A stretch of DNA of 64,000 nucleotides. Source: Acidobacteriota bacterium (lineage in GTDB: Bacteria; Acidobacteriota; Holophagae; Holophagales; Holophagaceae). The position numbers and the translations under genes were made by a program. A model generated the notes under the pieces. That model made no database searches. It was not told the origin of the DNA and worked only from the letters and a program-made list of their open reading frames with translations. This document shows, piece by piece, positions 46,537 through 55,322 of the stretch (positions within the stretch are counted from its first letter, which is position 1; every line of letters starts with the position of its first letter). The DNA lies in NCBI GenBank assembly GCA_016195985.1, contig JACPYP010000002.1, forward strand, positions 37,475 to 101,474, in the 5' to 3' direction.

Positions 46537-47712
46537 ATGGCACTGGAAGGCTCCCTTCGCGATTTCGACCTCTTCTCCCTCTTCAACATGATCAAGATCC
46601 AAGGGAAGAACGGGACCCTGGTGCTCTCCCAGGGCCAGGAGTTCGTCAAGGTCTTCTTCGAGAACGGCGAAATCGTTGGTTGCGATTCCAACCAGATCCG
46701 CATGGAGGATCGCCTGGGCACCATGCTGGTGCGGCTGGGCCGGTTGACGGGCGAAGAGCTTCTGGCCATGGTGCAGATCCAGCGGCAAACCCTCAAGCGC
46801 ATGGGCACTCTGCTCATGGAAAGCGGCAAAGTCGCTTCGTCGGACCTGCAGGACGCCCTGTTCAACCAGGCCACCGCCATCCTCCATCGCACGTTCCGCT
46901 GGGTGGAGGGGGACTACCGCTTCGATTCGATGCTGCCGCCTGACCTGGATCGGGACCATTTCGTGCCGATTCCCGTCGACACAGTACTCATGGAGGCTGC
47001 CCGCATCCAGGATGAATGGCCAGAGGTCGAGCGGAGGCTGCCGGGGATGGATACGGCCCTGGCCCGGTCGCCCCGGGCCCAGTCACTCCACCTGGACATC
47101 GACCGGGACGTTTCGCTGCTGCTGGATGGTAAAGGCGGACAGATCACCCAGGGCAGCTCGGGGCTCTCGCACGAGCAGGAGGTGGTCCTCTCCTACTTCG
47201 GCCATCCCCAGAGCGTGAACGAGATCGTCCAGATCAGCCGCTACGAAGAGCTGGACACCTGCAAGGCCGTGGCGGATCTCATCGAAGCGGGACTGCTGGA
47301 ACCTGTTTCCGGGGACACGCCGAAGGTGGTGCGTCCCTGGGTCGTGGACGGCCAGCGCGAACTGGCGCCTCCGGAATGGGAGTCCAGCCGCCTGCTGTGG
47401 CCCCTGGTGGCACTCTGCTTCCTGGCGCCGCTGGCCCTCTACGTGCCCCATCACCGCGGCTCCATGAACATGGGGCTGGCGAGCCTGCAGCCGGTGGATG
47501 TCCGAGTGGTGCCTGAAGGGCCGACGCGCCTCCGGCAGGCCTGGGCGCTTCGGATGGCCGCGCCCCAGGATGGCGGCCTCGCGCTGGCCACGAACCTGGG
47601 CCGGCCCCTCGACGGACCCAACCCCGTGCCCGATTTCTCCAAGCAGCCCGACCCCATGTCCGTGCCGCGCCAGTCCGCTCCCGAGCCCGTCCTCCCCCCC
47701 AAGAAGAATTAA
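46537..47712 (+). CDS. DUF4388 (PatA-like N-terminal) domain protein
   Basis: A 391-aa protein with an N-terminal DUF4388 domain (MALEGSLRDFDLFSLFNMIKIQGKNGTL, then RMGTLLMESGKVASSDLQDALF). The middle is helical, and one membrane span lies near 290 (LLWPLVALCFLAPLALYV) before a Pro-rich tail. Such proteins are linked to gliding and signalling in Myxococcota and Acidobacteriota, with no fixed function. It is probably cotranscribed with the preceding TPR gene. Confidence 0.8.
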   Translation: MALEGSLRDFDLFSLFNMIKIQGKNGTLVLSQGQEFVKVFFENGEIVGCDSNQIRMEDRLGTMLVRLGRLTGEELLAMVQIQRQTLKRMGTLLMESGKVASSDLQDALFNQATAILHRTFRWVEGDYRFDSMLPPDLDRDHFVPIPVDTVLMEAARIQDEWPEVERRLPGMDTALARSPRAQSLHLDIDRDVSLLLDGKGGQITQGSSGLSHEQEVVLSYFGHPQSVNEIVQISRYEELDTCKAVADLIEAGLLEPVSGDTPKVVRPWVVDGQRELAPPEWESSRLLWPLVALCFLAPLALYVPHHRGSMNMGLASLQPVDVRVVPEGPTRLRQAWALRMAAPQDGGLALATNLGRPLDGPNPVPDFSKQPDPMSVPRQSAPEPVLPPKKN

Positions 47713-47721
47713 GGATCTGTG

Positions 47722-48321
47722 ATGTTCGTGCACCAGCGCCAGGGTTCCCTGGAGGTGATCTGCGGTCCCATGTTCTCCGGGAAATCCGAAGAACTCATCC
47801 GCCGCATCAAGCGGGCCATCATCGCCAAACAGAAAGTGCAGGTGTTCAAGCCGGCCTTGGACGACCGCTACGATGCCATGGCCATTGCCAGCCACAGCCA
47901 GCGCAAGCACGACGCGATTCCCGTGAAGGACACGCTGGAATTGGCCCGGCAGCTGGATCCAGAGGCGCAGGTGGTGGCCCTGGATGAAGTGCAGTTCATG
48001 GACGAGGGGCTCATCCCCATCATCGAAGGCCTGGCCAACCGGGGCGTGCGCGTCATCGCCGGCGGCCTCGACCAGGATTCCAACGGCGAGCCCTTCGGCA
48101 TCATGCCGCTGCTGCTGGCCAAGGCCGAGTACGTCACCAAGCTACAGGCGATCTGCATGGTGTGCGGCGCCCTCGCGGGCCGCACCCAGCGCATGGTGCA
48201 CACCGGCGGTCAGGTGCTGGTGGGCGCGGCGGAGGCTTACGAGGCCCGCTGCAGGCACTGCCACGAGGTGCCCCACGCCACCGGCGACCGACTGCTGGAG
48301 GACCTCAGCCAGGGGTCCTGA
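47722..48321 (+). CDS. tdk: Thymidine kinase
   Basis: Salvage kinase of 199 aa. The P-loop is [11 protein letters not shown]; the Walker B-like ALDEVQFMD and a C-terminal zinc site (CMVCGA, CRHCHE) are visible. Two start codons, GTG 47719 and ATG 47722, are adjacent; I use the ATG. Confidence 0.94.
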   Translation: MFVHQRQGSLEVICGPMFSGKSEELIRRIKRAIIAKQKVQVFKPALDDRYDAMAIASHSQRKHDAIPVKDTLELARQLDPEAQVVALDEVQFMDEGLIPIIEGLANRGVRVIAGGLDQDSNGEPFGIMPLLLAKAEYVTKLQAICMVCGALAGRTQRMVHTGGQVLVGAAEAYEARCRHCHEVPHATGDRLLEDLSQGS

Positions 48322-48486
48322 TTTTCCAGATCGTCAAGGATATGGGCGCCATGACAGGAATCGGCGCGATGGAGGGGGTTGTGTCGCTGGTCCGGTTTTG
48401 ACGCAGCGGTAGACTGGCCGCGGCGCGCTGCTGCAGCGCCGATTCCATCCACTGCCCGAGGCTTCAGGGCACATCAGGAGGTTCCC

Positions 48487-49677
48487 ATGGCCGGCGCCTA
48501 CGCCACCTTCACCCACATCACGGATTACATGGGCTTCGAGGGCCTGCTCACGGAAGAAGAACGGATGATCCGCGAGACGGCGCGGAAGTTCGTCAACGCC
48601 GAAGTGCTGCCCATCATCGAGCAGCATGCCCAGGCCCAGACCTTTCCCCGGCACCTCATCTCCAAGATGGGCGAACTGGGCTTCTACGGCCCCTCGCTGC
48701 CCGAGGAATACGGCTGCATGGGCGTGTCCAACGTGGCCTACGGCCTGCTGATGTACGAGCTGGAACGGGGCGATTCGGGCCTGCGGTCCTTCGCCTCCGT
48801 GCAGGGCAGCCTGGTCATGTGGCCCATCTACACCTATGGCAGCGAGGAACAGCGCCAGTATTGGCTGCCGAAGCTGGCCACGGGGGAGAAGGTCGGATGC
48901 TTCGGCCTCACCGAGCCGGACTTCGGTTCCAACCCCGGCGGCATGCTCACCCGCGCCGTGAAAGAACCCGGCGGCAAGTGGCGCATCAACGGCACGAAGA
49001 TGTGGATCACCAACGGCACCGTGGCCGACGTGGCCGTCGTGTGGGCCCAGACCGAGGACGGCATCCGCGGCTTCCTGGTGGAGAAGGGCGCGCCCGGCTT
49101 CAGCGCCCCGGAGATGAAGGGCAAGTGGAGCCTGCGCGCATCGACCACCTCCGAGCTGGTCCTGGAAGACGTGATCGTCGATGAAGAGAAGAGCCTGCTG
49201 CCCCACGTGAAGGGCCTGAAGGGCCCCCTGGGTTGTCTCACCCAGGCCCGCTACGGCATCGCCTGGGGCGCCCTGGGCGCCGCCGACGCCTGCTACCAGT
49301 GCGCCCTCGATTACGCCAAGAGCCGCATCCAGTTCGACAAGCCCATCGCCAGCTACCAGCTGCAGCAGGAGAAGCTGGCCTGGATGGTCACCGAGATCAC
49401 CAAGGGCCAGCTGCTGGTGCACCAGCTGGGCCGCCTCAAGGATGCCAAAACCTACAGCACCGCCCAGGTCTCCATGGCCAAGATGAACAACGTGAACGTG
49501 GCCCTCGAGATCTGCCGCAAGGCCCGCACCATCCTGGGCGCCAACGGCATCCTCGACGAGTACCCGGTCATGCGGCACATGGCGAACCTCGAGAGCGTCT
49601 ACACCTACGAGGGCACGCACGACATGCACACCCTCATCATCGGCCAAGAGGTGACGGGCATCCCCGCTTATCGCTGA
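48487..49677 (+). CDS. Acyl-CoA dehydrogenase, glutaryl-CoA dehydrogenase type
   Basis: A 396-aa flavoenzyme. The pattern GCFGLTEPDFGSNPGGM (FAD/substrate loop), NGTKMWITNG, and the late YEGTHDMHTLIIGQEVTG, which carries the catalytic Glu and typifies glutaryl-CoA dehydrogenase, are clear. AGGAGG lies before ATG 48487. Genes for lysine or aromatic breakdown are not adjacent, so the substrate call is from motif only. Confidence 0.85.
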   Translation: MAGAYATFTHITDYMGFEGLLTEEERMIRETARKFVNAEVLPIIEQHAQAQTFPRHLISKMGELGFYGPSLPEEYGCMGVSNVAYGLLMYELERGDSGLRSFASVQGSLVMWPIYTYGSEEQRQYWLPKLATGEKVGCFGLTEPDFGSNPGGMLTRAVKEPGGKWRINGTKMWITNGTVADVAVVWAQTEDGIRGFLVEKGAPGFSAPEMKGKWSLRASTTSELVLEDVIVDEEKSLLPHVKGLKGPLGCLTQARYGIAWGALGAADACYQCALDYAKSRIQFDKPIASYQLQQEKLAWMVTEITKGQLLVHQLGRLKDAKTYSTAQVSMAKMNNVNVALEICRKARTILGANGILDEYPVMRHMANLESVYTYEGTHDMHTLIIGQEVTGIPAYR

Positions 49678-49727
49678 CGCGAGTCAGCGATGGGTGCCCG
49701 GCATGGCATCCCCGCTTATCGCTGACG
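49657..49727. repeat. 23-bp direct duplication at the end of the dehydrogenase gene
   Basis: GGCATCCCCGCTTATCGCTGACG occurs at 49657-49679 (the last codons and stop of the gene) and again at 49705-49727, 48 bases apart. It looks like a short tail duplication. Confidence 0.85.
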
Positions 49728-49746
49728 GAGCAGGGCAGCGACGACC

Positions 49747-49770
49747 CCGGGCCCGCTTTGGCGGGCCCGG
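49747..49770. terminator. G/C hairpin after the dehydrogenase gene
   Basis: CCGGGCCCGC pairs with GCGGGCCCGG across TTTG. No T run follows, so termination would be weak or factor-assisted. Confidence 0.5.
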
Positions 49771-49795
49771 TGCGATGATGCGTTCAGGGGTGTGC

Positions 49796-50548
49796 GTGAA
49801 GACGCTTTTCCAGAAGCTGGGGCCGGTCCTGCTGCTCGCGGTGTTCGCGGCCTGCGGCCGGGAGCCCGTCCGGATGCGCCGCCTTCCCGCACGCATGCTG
49901 TGGGCCTGGGAGTCGCCGCAGGATCTGCGCTTCCTCCGCCAGGGAGAAGGCGTGGCTTTCCTGGCGGGAGAACTCCACCTGGAGCTCGGCGGGGCCCGCT
50001 GGGTGCCGCGAAGAAACCCGCTCCGGGTGAATCCAGGCTCGCCACTCCTGGCCGTCCTCCGGGTGGAGTCCCAGGGGGCGCCGCTGACCGCAGCGCAGTC
50101 CCAGGCGCTGATCGAGCGGGCCTCCGGCCTTCTTTCCCTGCCGCAGGTCCGGGGCCTTCAGATCGATTTCGATGCCCGCGAATCCGAGCGGGCTTTCTAT
50201 GCGGGAGCGCTGAAGGGCCTGCGGTCGCGCCTGCCAGAGGGAACCCCTCTCTCCATCACGGCCCTGGCCTCCTGGTGCCTGGAGGATGATTGGCTGTCCC
50301 AGGCGGGGCTGTTTGGGGTGGTGGATGAGGCGGTTCCCATGCTCTTCCGCATGGGGCCCGAGGCCCTCTCCATCCGCCGGCGCCTGGGGCATGGAGGGAC
50401 CTTCCGCGAACCCCTGTCGCGGTTCAGCGCGGGAGTCTCCACCGACGAACCCTTGCCGCCGCTTTCCAGGGGCCGCAGGGTCTATGCTTTCCATCCGGGG
50501 TCCTGGACGGCCGAAGCCTGGGCCCAGATTTCAAGGGAGTTGCCATGA
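49796..50548 (+). CDS. DUF3142-like predicted lipoprotein
   Basis: About 250 aa. A signal with lipobox (LLLAVFAACGRE) predicts a lipid anchor. The body has a LLSLPQVRGLQIDFDARESERAFYAGALKGLRSRLPEGTPLSITALASWCLEDDWL stretch recalling a glycosidase-like TIM-barrel strand, the DUF3142 pattern. GTG 49796 leaves a normal signal; ATG codons at 49775 and 49778 are alternatives. It overlaps the next gene as ATGA. Confidence 0.7.
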   Translation: MKTLFQKLGPVLLLAVFAACGREPVRMRRLPARMLWAWESPQDLRFLRQGEGVAFLAGELHLELGGARWVPRRNPLRVNPGSPLLAVLRVESQGAPLTAAQSQALIERASGLLSLPQVRGLQIDFDARESERAFYAGALKGLRSRLPEGTPLSITALASWCLEDDWLSQAGLFGVVDEAVPMLFRMGPEALSIRRRLGHGGTFREPLSRFSAGVSTDEPLPPLSRGRRVYAFHPGSWTAEAWAQISRELP

Positions 50549-52689
50549 TGCGCCGGATGGCTTCCATCCTCTGCCTGCTCGTGCTGTTCACGGTGGCCAA
50601 GCCCTGCGGGCCCTTCGTCCCCACCTTCAACCTGGTGGTGATGCGGATGCCTGATGGGGACCGCGCCGATTGGGCGGCCGGGCGTCTGGGGCTGCTGCAG
50701 CCCATGCTGCCTACCGCCGACCTGGTGGTGGCCTGGCGCTGGCTCACGGGGGTGGGCCTGAATGCGGAGGAACGCCTGGCCATCCTGCCCGCGGGTGGAA
50801 CCCCGCAGGTCGGCGGGGGCGAAGCCTGGAAGCGGGCCGTCGCGGCCGCGGGCGCTCCGGTGGAAGAACCGAAGCTGAGCCGGGTGGGAGCTCAGTACCA
50901 GGAGCAGCCGGTGGTCGGGGACCACGCGCTGGGCCTCGCCGCCCGCACCCTGGAGGAACACCTCAAGCGCTACGGCAAGGGCAGCGCTCCGGTTCAAAGC
51001 TGGCTGGCGGCCCAGCAGCAGGTGTTCACGTGGACTGTTCCTGCCGCGGCCGAGTCTTCGCTGCCGCTTCGCATCCGCCAGGACCGGGCCTACCAGGTGG
51101 CCGCGGCGCAGTTCTACCAGGAAGACTACCTGGCGGCGCTGGCCTCCTTCGAAAAAGTGGCCGCGGATTCCGCCAACCCTTGGCGGGGCTGGGCCAAGTA
51201 CGTCATGGCCCGCATCTTCGCCAAGGCGGGTTCCATCGCTGGTTCCGAGATGGACGCGGAGCAGGCCCTGGCCCTGCTGGCGCAGATTCAGTCGGATCCA
51301 GCCCTGGCCGAAATCCAGCCCGATGCCGCGGCTTTGGAGAACCGCATCCGCTATCTCGCCGATGCCCCCGAATTCTATGCCCGGCTCATCCGGAACCTGG
51401 CCGCCAAAGGGCGGGGCGCCGCGCTGGTCCAGGATATGGAGGACCTCCGCTGGCTGCGGGTTCTGGAACCCTGGACCGAGGGCCTGAAGGGCGTCGAGCC
51501 GGCCGGAGTCCACGCCTGGATCGACCTGATCCAGAAGAAGGATGCGGAGGCCGCCATCGGCGCCTACGATGCCGCGCCGGACCTGCCCCATCTGGTGGCG
51601 GTGATGTTGTCGCTCCGGCCGGACCACCCGCGGGTGGAGGCCTTCCTGAAGCTGGCCCAGCAGGCCAGCCTCCGGCCCGGGCCCGCCTACGCGACCCTGG
51701 TCAGCCACCGCCTCCGGATTCTTTGCGCCCAGAAGCGCATGAAGGCCGCGGAGGCCCTGGCCACGGAGGCCCTGGCCCAGCCCAGCGCCGCGAAATGGCC
51801 CTCAGCCTTCAACCTCTGGTCCCAGGTGAAGCTGGCCCAGGCGGCGGATCTGAACGCCTTCGCGGCCCACCTGGGCCGCCGCCTGGCCTCCGTGGACGAC
51901 GGCGAGTGGAGCCCCTGGAGCGAACATCCCGACGAGGATCCCAAGGACCGCCGGTTCCTGAAGGCCCTGGATCCGGCGGCGATCTCCCTGCTGAATCGCC
52001 GCATGCCCCTACGGCTGTGGGAGGGAGTGCTGGATGCCTCCGCCTTCCCCCATGATCTGAAAGCCGAGTGGCTGGAGGCGCTCTGGACCCGCGCCGCCAT
52101 CCTGGGACGGGAGGATGTCATGGCCCGCCGGGCGCCCGAACTGGCCAAGGCCCGGCCCGCCATGGCCAAGGATCTGGCGGCCTGGAGCGGCGAAACAGAT
52201 GCGGCCCGCAAGAAGGGCCTGGCCTTCCTCCTGATCTGGGAGCACCGCCTTTGGCCCCAGCTCATCAGCTACCGCGAAGAGGCCTTCCAATACGGAACCC
52301 TCTATGCCCGCTGGCAGGGGCCGCCGGAGGCCGGCAAGGAAGCGGAGCCGGCCCGGGGAGTCGATGGGGAGCCGCCGCCGAGGGGGCTGAACGGCTATGT
52401 TTTGGCGCTGTCGCCGGCCTTCCTGGATGGGGCCGCCGATCGCGAAGGCCTAGGTGAAGCAGCGCGGGTGCCCGCGCCCCTCACCTGGTTCTGCGAACAG
52501 GCCCTGGCCCTGGCCCTGGCCCGGCCCAAGGATCCGCTGACGCCCGGGGCCCTTTCCCGGGCCGTCCGGGCCTCGAGGAACGCGAACCGCGATGCCCGCA
52601 GCGCGGGCCTGGTGCTGAAAGCCTTCCGGCTGCTGCACAAGGACTACGAGGGCACCGAGGCGGCCAAGGAGGCCCGCGTCTACCACTGA
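50545..52689 (+). CDS. Large secreted helical-repeat protein, 714 aa
   Basis: A signal peptide (MASILCLLVLFTVAKPCG) is followed by a long Ala-rich, mostly helical sequence with TPR-like pairs (FYQEDYLAALASFEKVAADSANPWRGWAKYVMARIF). No catalytic motif is recognised. Translationally coupled to the preceding lipoprotein, so the two may act together in the envelope. Confidence 0.65.
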   Translation: MMRRMASILCLLVLFTVAKPCGPFVPTFNLVVMRMPDGDRADWAAGRLGLLQPMLPTADLVVAWRWLTGVGLNAEERLAILPAGGTPQVGGGEAWKRAVAAAGAPVEEPKLSRVGAQYQEQPVVGDHALGLAARTLEEHLKRYGKGSAPVQSWLAAQQQVFTWTVPAAAESSLPLRIRQDRAYQVAAAQFYQEDYLAALASFEKVAADSANPWRGWAKYVMARIFAKAGSIAGSEMDAEQALALLAQIQSDPALAEIQPDAAALENRIRYLADAPEFYARLIRNLAAKGRGAALVQDMEDLRWLRVLEPWTEGLKGVEPAGVHAWIDLIQKKDAEAAIGAYDAAPDLPHLVAVMLSLRPDHPRVEAFLKLAQQASLRPGPAYATLVSHRLRILCAQKRMKAAEALATEALAQPSAAKWPSAFNLWSQVKLAQAADLNAFAAHLGRRLASVDDGEWSPWSEHPDEDPKDRRFLKALDPAAISLLNRRMPLRLWEGVLDASAFPHDLKAEWLEALWTRAAILGREDVMARRAPELAKARPAMAKDLAAWSGETDAARKKGLAFLLIWEHRLWPQLISYREEAFQYGTLYARWQGPPEAGKEAEPARGVDGEPPPRGLNGYVLALSPAFLDGAADREGLGEAARVPAPLTWFCEQALALALARPKDPLTPGALSRAVRASRNANRDARSAGLVLKAFRLLHKDYEGTEAAKEARVYH

Positions 52690-53118
52690 GACCAAGTTGC
52701 ATTCAATCCAAATAGAAAGTGGCTCCTGTTTTTCTTGGTGCCTTGGTGGTGTTCTTTATCTTTTGAATTCAAATCCGTGTGAATCCGTGTCATCCGTGGC
52801 CAACGTGTTTTTGAAAGCCACGGGAACCACAGGCCCAGCCCCTTGGGCGCCGCGCGGCTCTTATCCTTATCCCCTCCATCCTGGCAAAAGAAGAAGTTGT
52901 TTAGCCGGGATGAAGGAGATGAATGGGATGGAGCGGATGGACACGGATTCATACCAAGTTGTGTTCAATCCAATAGAAAAGGGCTTTCACCACCAAGACA
53001 CGGAGCATGGGCACTTCGCAGGCGCCAGGCTCGGATGCCCAGAGGAGGATCCGGACCTGCCGCCTCCGTGGGCTCCGTGTCTCCGTGGTGGATCTCTATG
53101 GTTGATGGCGATCTGGTA
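52690..53118. repeat. Repeat-rich intergenic region, no gene
   Basis: Contains a direct pair (ACCAAGTTGCATTCAATCC at 52691 and ACCAAGTTGTGTTCAATCC at 52953), a triple ATCCGTG block (52772-52800), a hairpin-like element (52871-52932; CCCCTCCATC...GATGAAGGAGATG around TTTAGCCGGG), an inverted ACACGGAT block (52940) and a wide inverted repeat CCACCAAGACACGGAG / CTCCGTGTCTCCGTGGTGG (52990-53095). No convincing open frame is present. Confidence 0.75.
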
Positions 53119-53544
53119 TTACTTGGCGGGTTCCGTCCGCACCACCAGCACGTCGCAGGGGGCCAGGCGCACCACCCGGGCTGCCGTGCTGCCGAAGAGC
53201 AGCCGCTCCAGGGTGGAGTGTCCCACTTGGGCCACCACCAGCAGGGTGTCGGGATCGGCTTCCGAGACCAGTTCCTCGGCGGGGGCGCCCCATTTCACCA
53301 GCGCGGAGGCGCCGGGGTAGGGCTTGACCCAGCCCTCCAACTGTTCCCGGGCATGGTCCTCCATCGCGTGCAGCCAGGTGGGGTCGGGCAGGGCGATCTG
53401 GGCCTCCGGCAGCATGGGGGCCGGGGATTGCAGCACGTGCATGGCGACCAGGGGCACCCCGAGGCGCGCGGCCCAACCGCCTGCTCGCTCCAGGGCCTGC
53501 TTTGACGCCTCGGAGAAATCCACACCTGCCAGCACACGCTTCAT
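53119..53544 (-). CDS. Universal stress protein, UspA family
   Basis: A 141-aa single-domain Usp. The N-terminal VLAGVDFSEASKQALERA strand-helix and the C-terminal ATP-binding GHSTLERLLFGST (G-x2-x-x-GST type) followed by APCDVLVVR are typical. It is divergent from the first pirin gene; the 120-bp gap is AT-richer and may hold both promoters. Confidence 0.92.
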   Translation of the reverse strand: MKRVLAGVDFSEASKQALERAGGWAARLGVPLVAMHVLQSPAPMLPEAQIALPDPTWLHAMEDHAREQLEGWVKPYPGASALVKWGAPAEELVSEADPDTLLVVAQVGHSTLERLLFGSTAARVVRLAPCDVLVVRTEPAK

Positions 53545-53665
53545 CACAGCGACCTCCGCTCGGGTACCAAAAGATAAGTCCATGGTCCTCAATGAGCCGG
53601 AGGAAATTTTCGAAGGGGGGCTTGAAATAAGAGTTGTAACACATAAAATGAACCGGGGAGGCACC

Positions 53666-54364
53666 ATGATCACCCTTCGACCTTCTGGATCCCGGGGCCA
53701 CTTCGATTTCGGCTGGCTGGACACCCGGCATACCTTCTCCTTCGGCGAGTATTTCGATCCGGCCCACGAGCAGTTCCATGCGCTCCGCGTTCTGAACGAG
53801 GACCGGGTGCAGCCCGGCAAAGGCTTCGGCACCCACGGCCACCGGGACATGGAGATCCTCACATGGGTGCTTTCCGGCGCACTTGAGCACCGCGACAGCC
53901 TGGGCACCCACGGCATCATCCGGCCGGGCGAAGCCCAGGTCATGAGCGCGGGCACGGGCATCCGCCACAGCGAATTCAATGCTTCGGCCAGCGAGTCCGT
54001 CCACTTCCTCCAGATCTGGATGCTGCCCGAGCGGACCGGCCTCGCGCCGCGCTACGGTCAAGTGGCTTTCCAGGATGGGGATCTCCGCAACGCCTTCCGC
54101 CTCATCGCCAGCCGGGAAGGGCAGGAGGGCGCCGTGCAGGTCTTCCAGGATGTGAAGATCCACGCGGCGCGGCTGGATGCGGGCCGCGCGGTGCAGGCGC
54201 CCCTCCCGGCGGGCCGGGCTGGATTCCTGCAGGTGGCTTCGGGAACCCTCTCCCTGAACGGCTTGGCCATGGCCGCGGGCGACGGAGCCCGGGTGGAGGG
54301 GGAATCCACCCTCGCAGTGCTGGCCGCCTCCCCCGCTGAAGTCCTGTTTTTCGACCTTGCCTGA
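53666..54364 (+). CDS. Pirin family protein 1
   Basis: A 232-aa bicupin. Metal ligands are in GKGFGTHGHRDMEILTWVLSG (His pair) and the later GEAQVMSAGTGIRHSEFN (His/Glu). The YhhW-type pattern suggests quercetinase-like or redox-sensing function. GGGGAGG precedes ATG 53666. It is followed by a second pirin gene after 21 bp. Confidence 0.92.
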   Translation: MITLRPSGSRGHFDFGWLDTRHTFSFGEYFDPAHEQFHALRVLNEDRVQPGKGFGTHGHRDMEILTWVLSGALEHRDSLGTHGIIRPGEAQVMSAGTGIRHSEFNASASESVHFLQIWMLPERTGLAPRYGQVAFQDGDLRNAFRLIASREGQEGAVQVFQDVKIHAARLDAGRAVQAPLPAGRAGFLQVASGTLSLNGLAMAAGDGARVEGESTLAVLAASPAEVLFFDLA

Positions 54365-54385
54365 CACGCCTTCCAAGGAGCTTCC

Positions 54386-55264
54386 GTGCGCTTCAAACCT
54401 GTTGCATCTCTTGTTTCCGGCCAGCCCACGCAGGACGGCAACCGCGTGCCTCTCACCCGTCTGGTGCCGGGCCTGGGCCAGCGCGGCGACCAGGCCTTCC
54501 GCGCCATGGACCCCTTCCTGCTCATGGACCATTTCGGGCCCATGGTGCTGCCTCCCGGCACGGATGCGGGCTTCCCGCCCCATCCACACCGCGGGTTCCA
54601 GACCCTCACCTACCTCATCCAAGGGGCCTTCCGCCATCGCGACAGCACGGGCGGATCGGGCCTGCTGCGGCCCGGCGGGGCCCAGCTCATGAATGCCGGC
54701 TCGGGCATCGTCCACGAGGAAATGCCGGTGCCGGAGCATCTCGAAACGGGCGGCGCCATCGAGGGCGTGCAGCTCTGGATCAACCTGCCCGAGGCTCACA
54801 AGGGGTCGGCGCCCGGCTACACGGACCTGCAGCCGGAATCCATGCCATGGCAGGCCCTGCCAGGGGGGCGCATCCGCGTTCTGGCCGGCACCTGGGCCGG
54901 CATCGCGGGACCCGCCCAGACCCCGGCCCAGATCGCCTACGCCCATCTCGAACTGCAGCCCGGCGCCCGGTTCGAGCAGGCGGTGCCGGCCGGCTGGCTG
55001 GCGGCGGTGGTGCCCCTGCGCGGGGCCGTGCTGGTGGAAGGGACCGCCGTGGCGGCGGATACTGTGGCGCTGCTGGGCGAGGGCGAGGCCCTCGCCGTGG
55101 AAATCGCCGTGGAGGCAGCAGAACCCGCCAGCCTCATGCTGCTCACGGGGAAGCCCCTGGGCGAATCCATCGCCCATTACGGCCCCTTCGTGATGAACAC
55201 CCGGGTCGAAATCGAGCAGGCGGTGCTGGATTACCAGCAAGGCCGCATGGGCCACCTGGACTGA
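54386..55264 (+). CDS. Pirin family protein 2
   Basis: A 292-aa pirin of the longer class: [23 protein letters not shown] and [12 protein letters not shown] supply the metal ligands, and the C-terminal half carries [22 protein letters not shown] start. It is longer than and only distantly similar to the preceding pirin, so tandem duplication is old if it occurred. Confidence 0.92.
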   Translation: MRFKPVASLVSGQPTQDGNRVPLTRLVPGLGQRGDQAFRAMDPFLLMDHFGPMVLPPGTDAGFPPHPHRGFQTLTYLIQGAFRHRDSTGGSGLLRPGGAQLMNAGSGIVHEEMPVPEHLETGGAIEGVQLWINLPEAHKGSAPGYTDLQPESMPWQALPGGRIRVLAGTWAGIAGPAQTPAQIAYAHLELQPGARFEQAVPAGWLAAVVPLRGAVLVEGTAVAADTVALLGEGEALAVEIAVEAAEPASLMLLTGKPLGESIAHYGPFVMNTRVEIEQAVLDYQQGRMGHLD

Positions 55265-55322
55265 ATTTCAGCATCCGGCCATTCCACCGATGGGATACTG
55301 GGTCCCTCCCTCGGTGCAAAAC

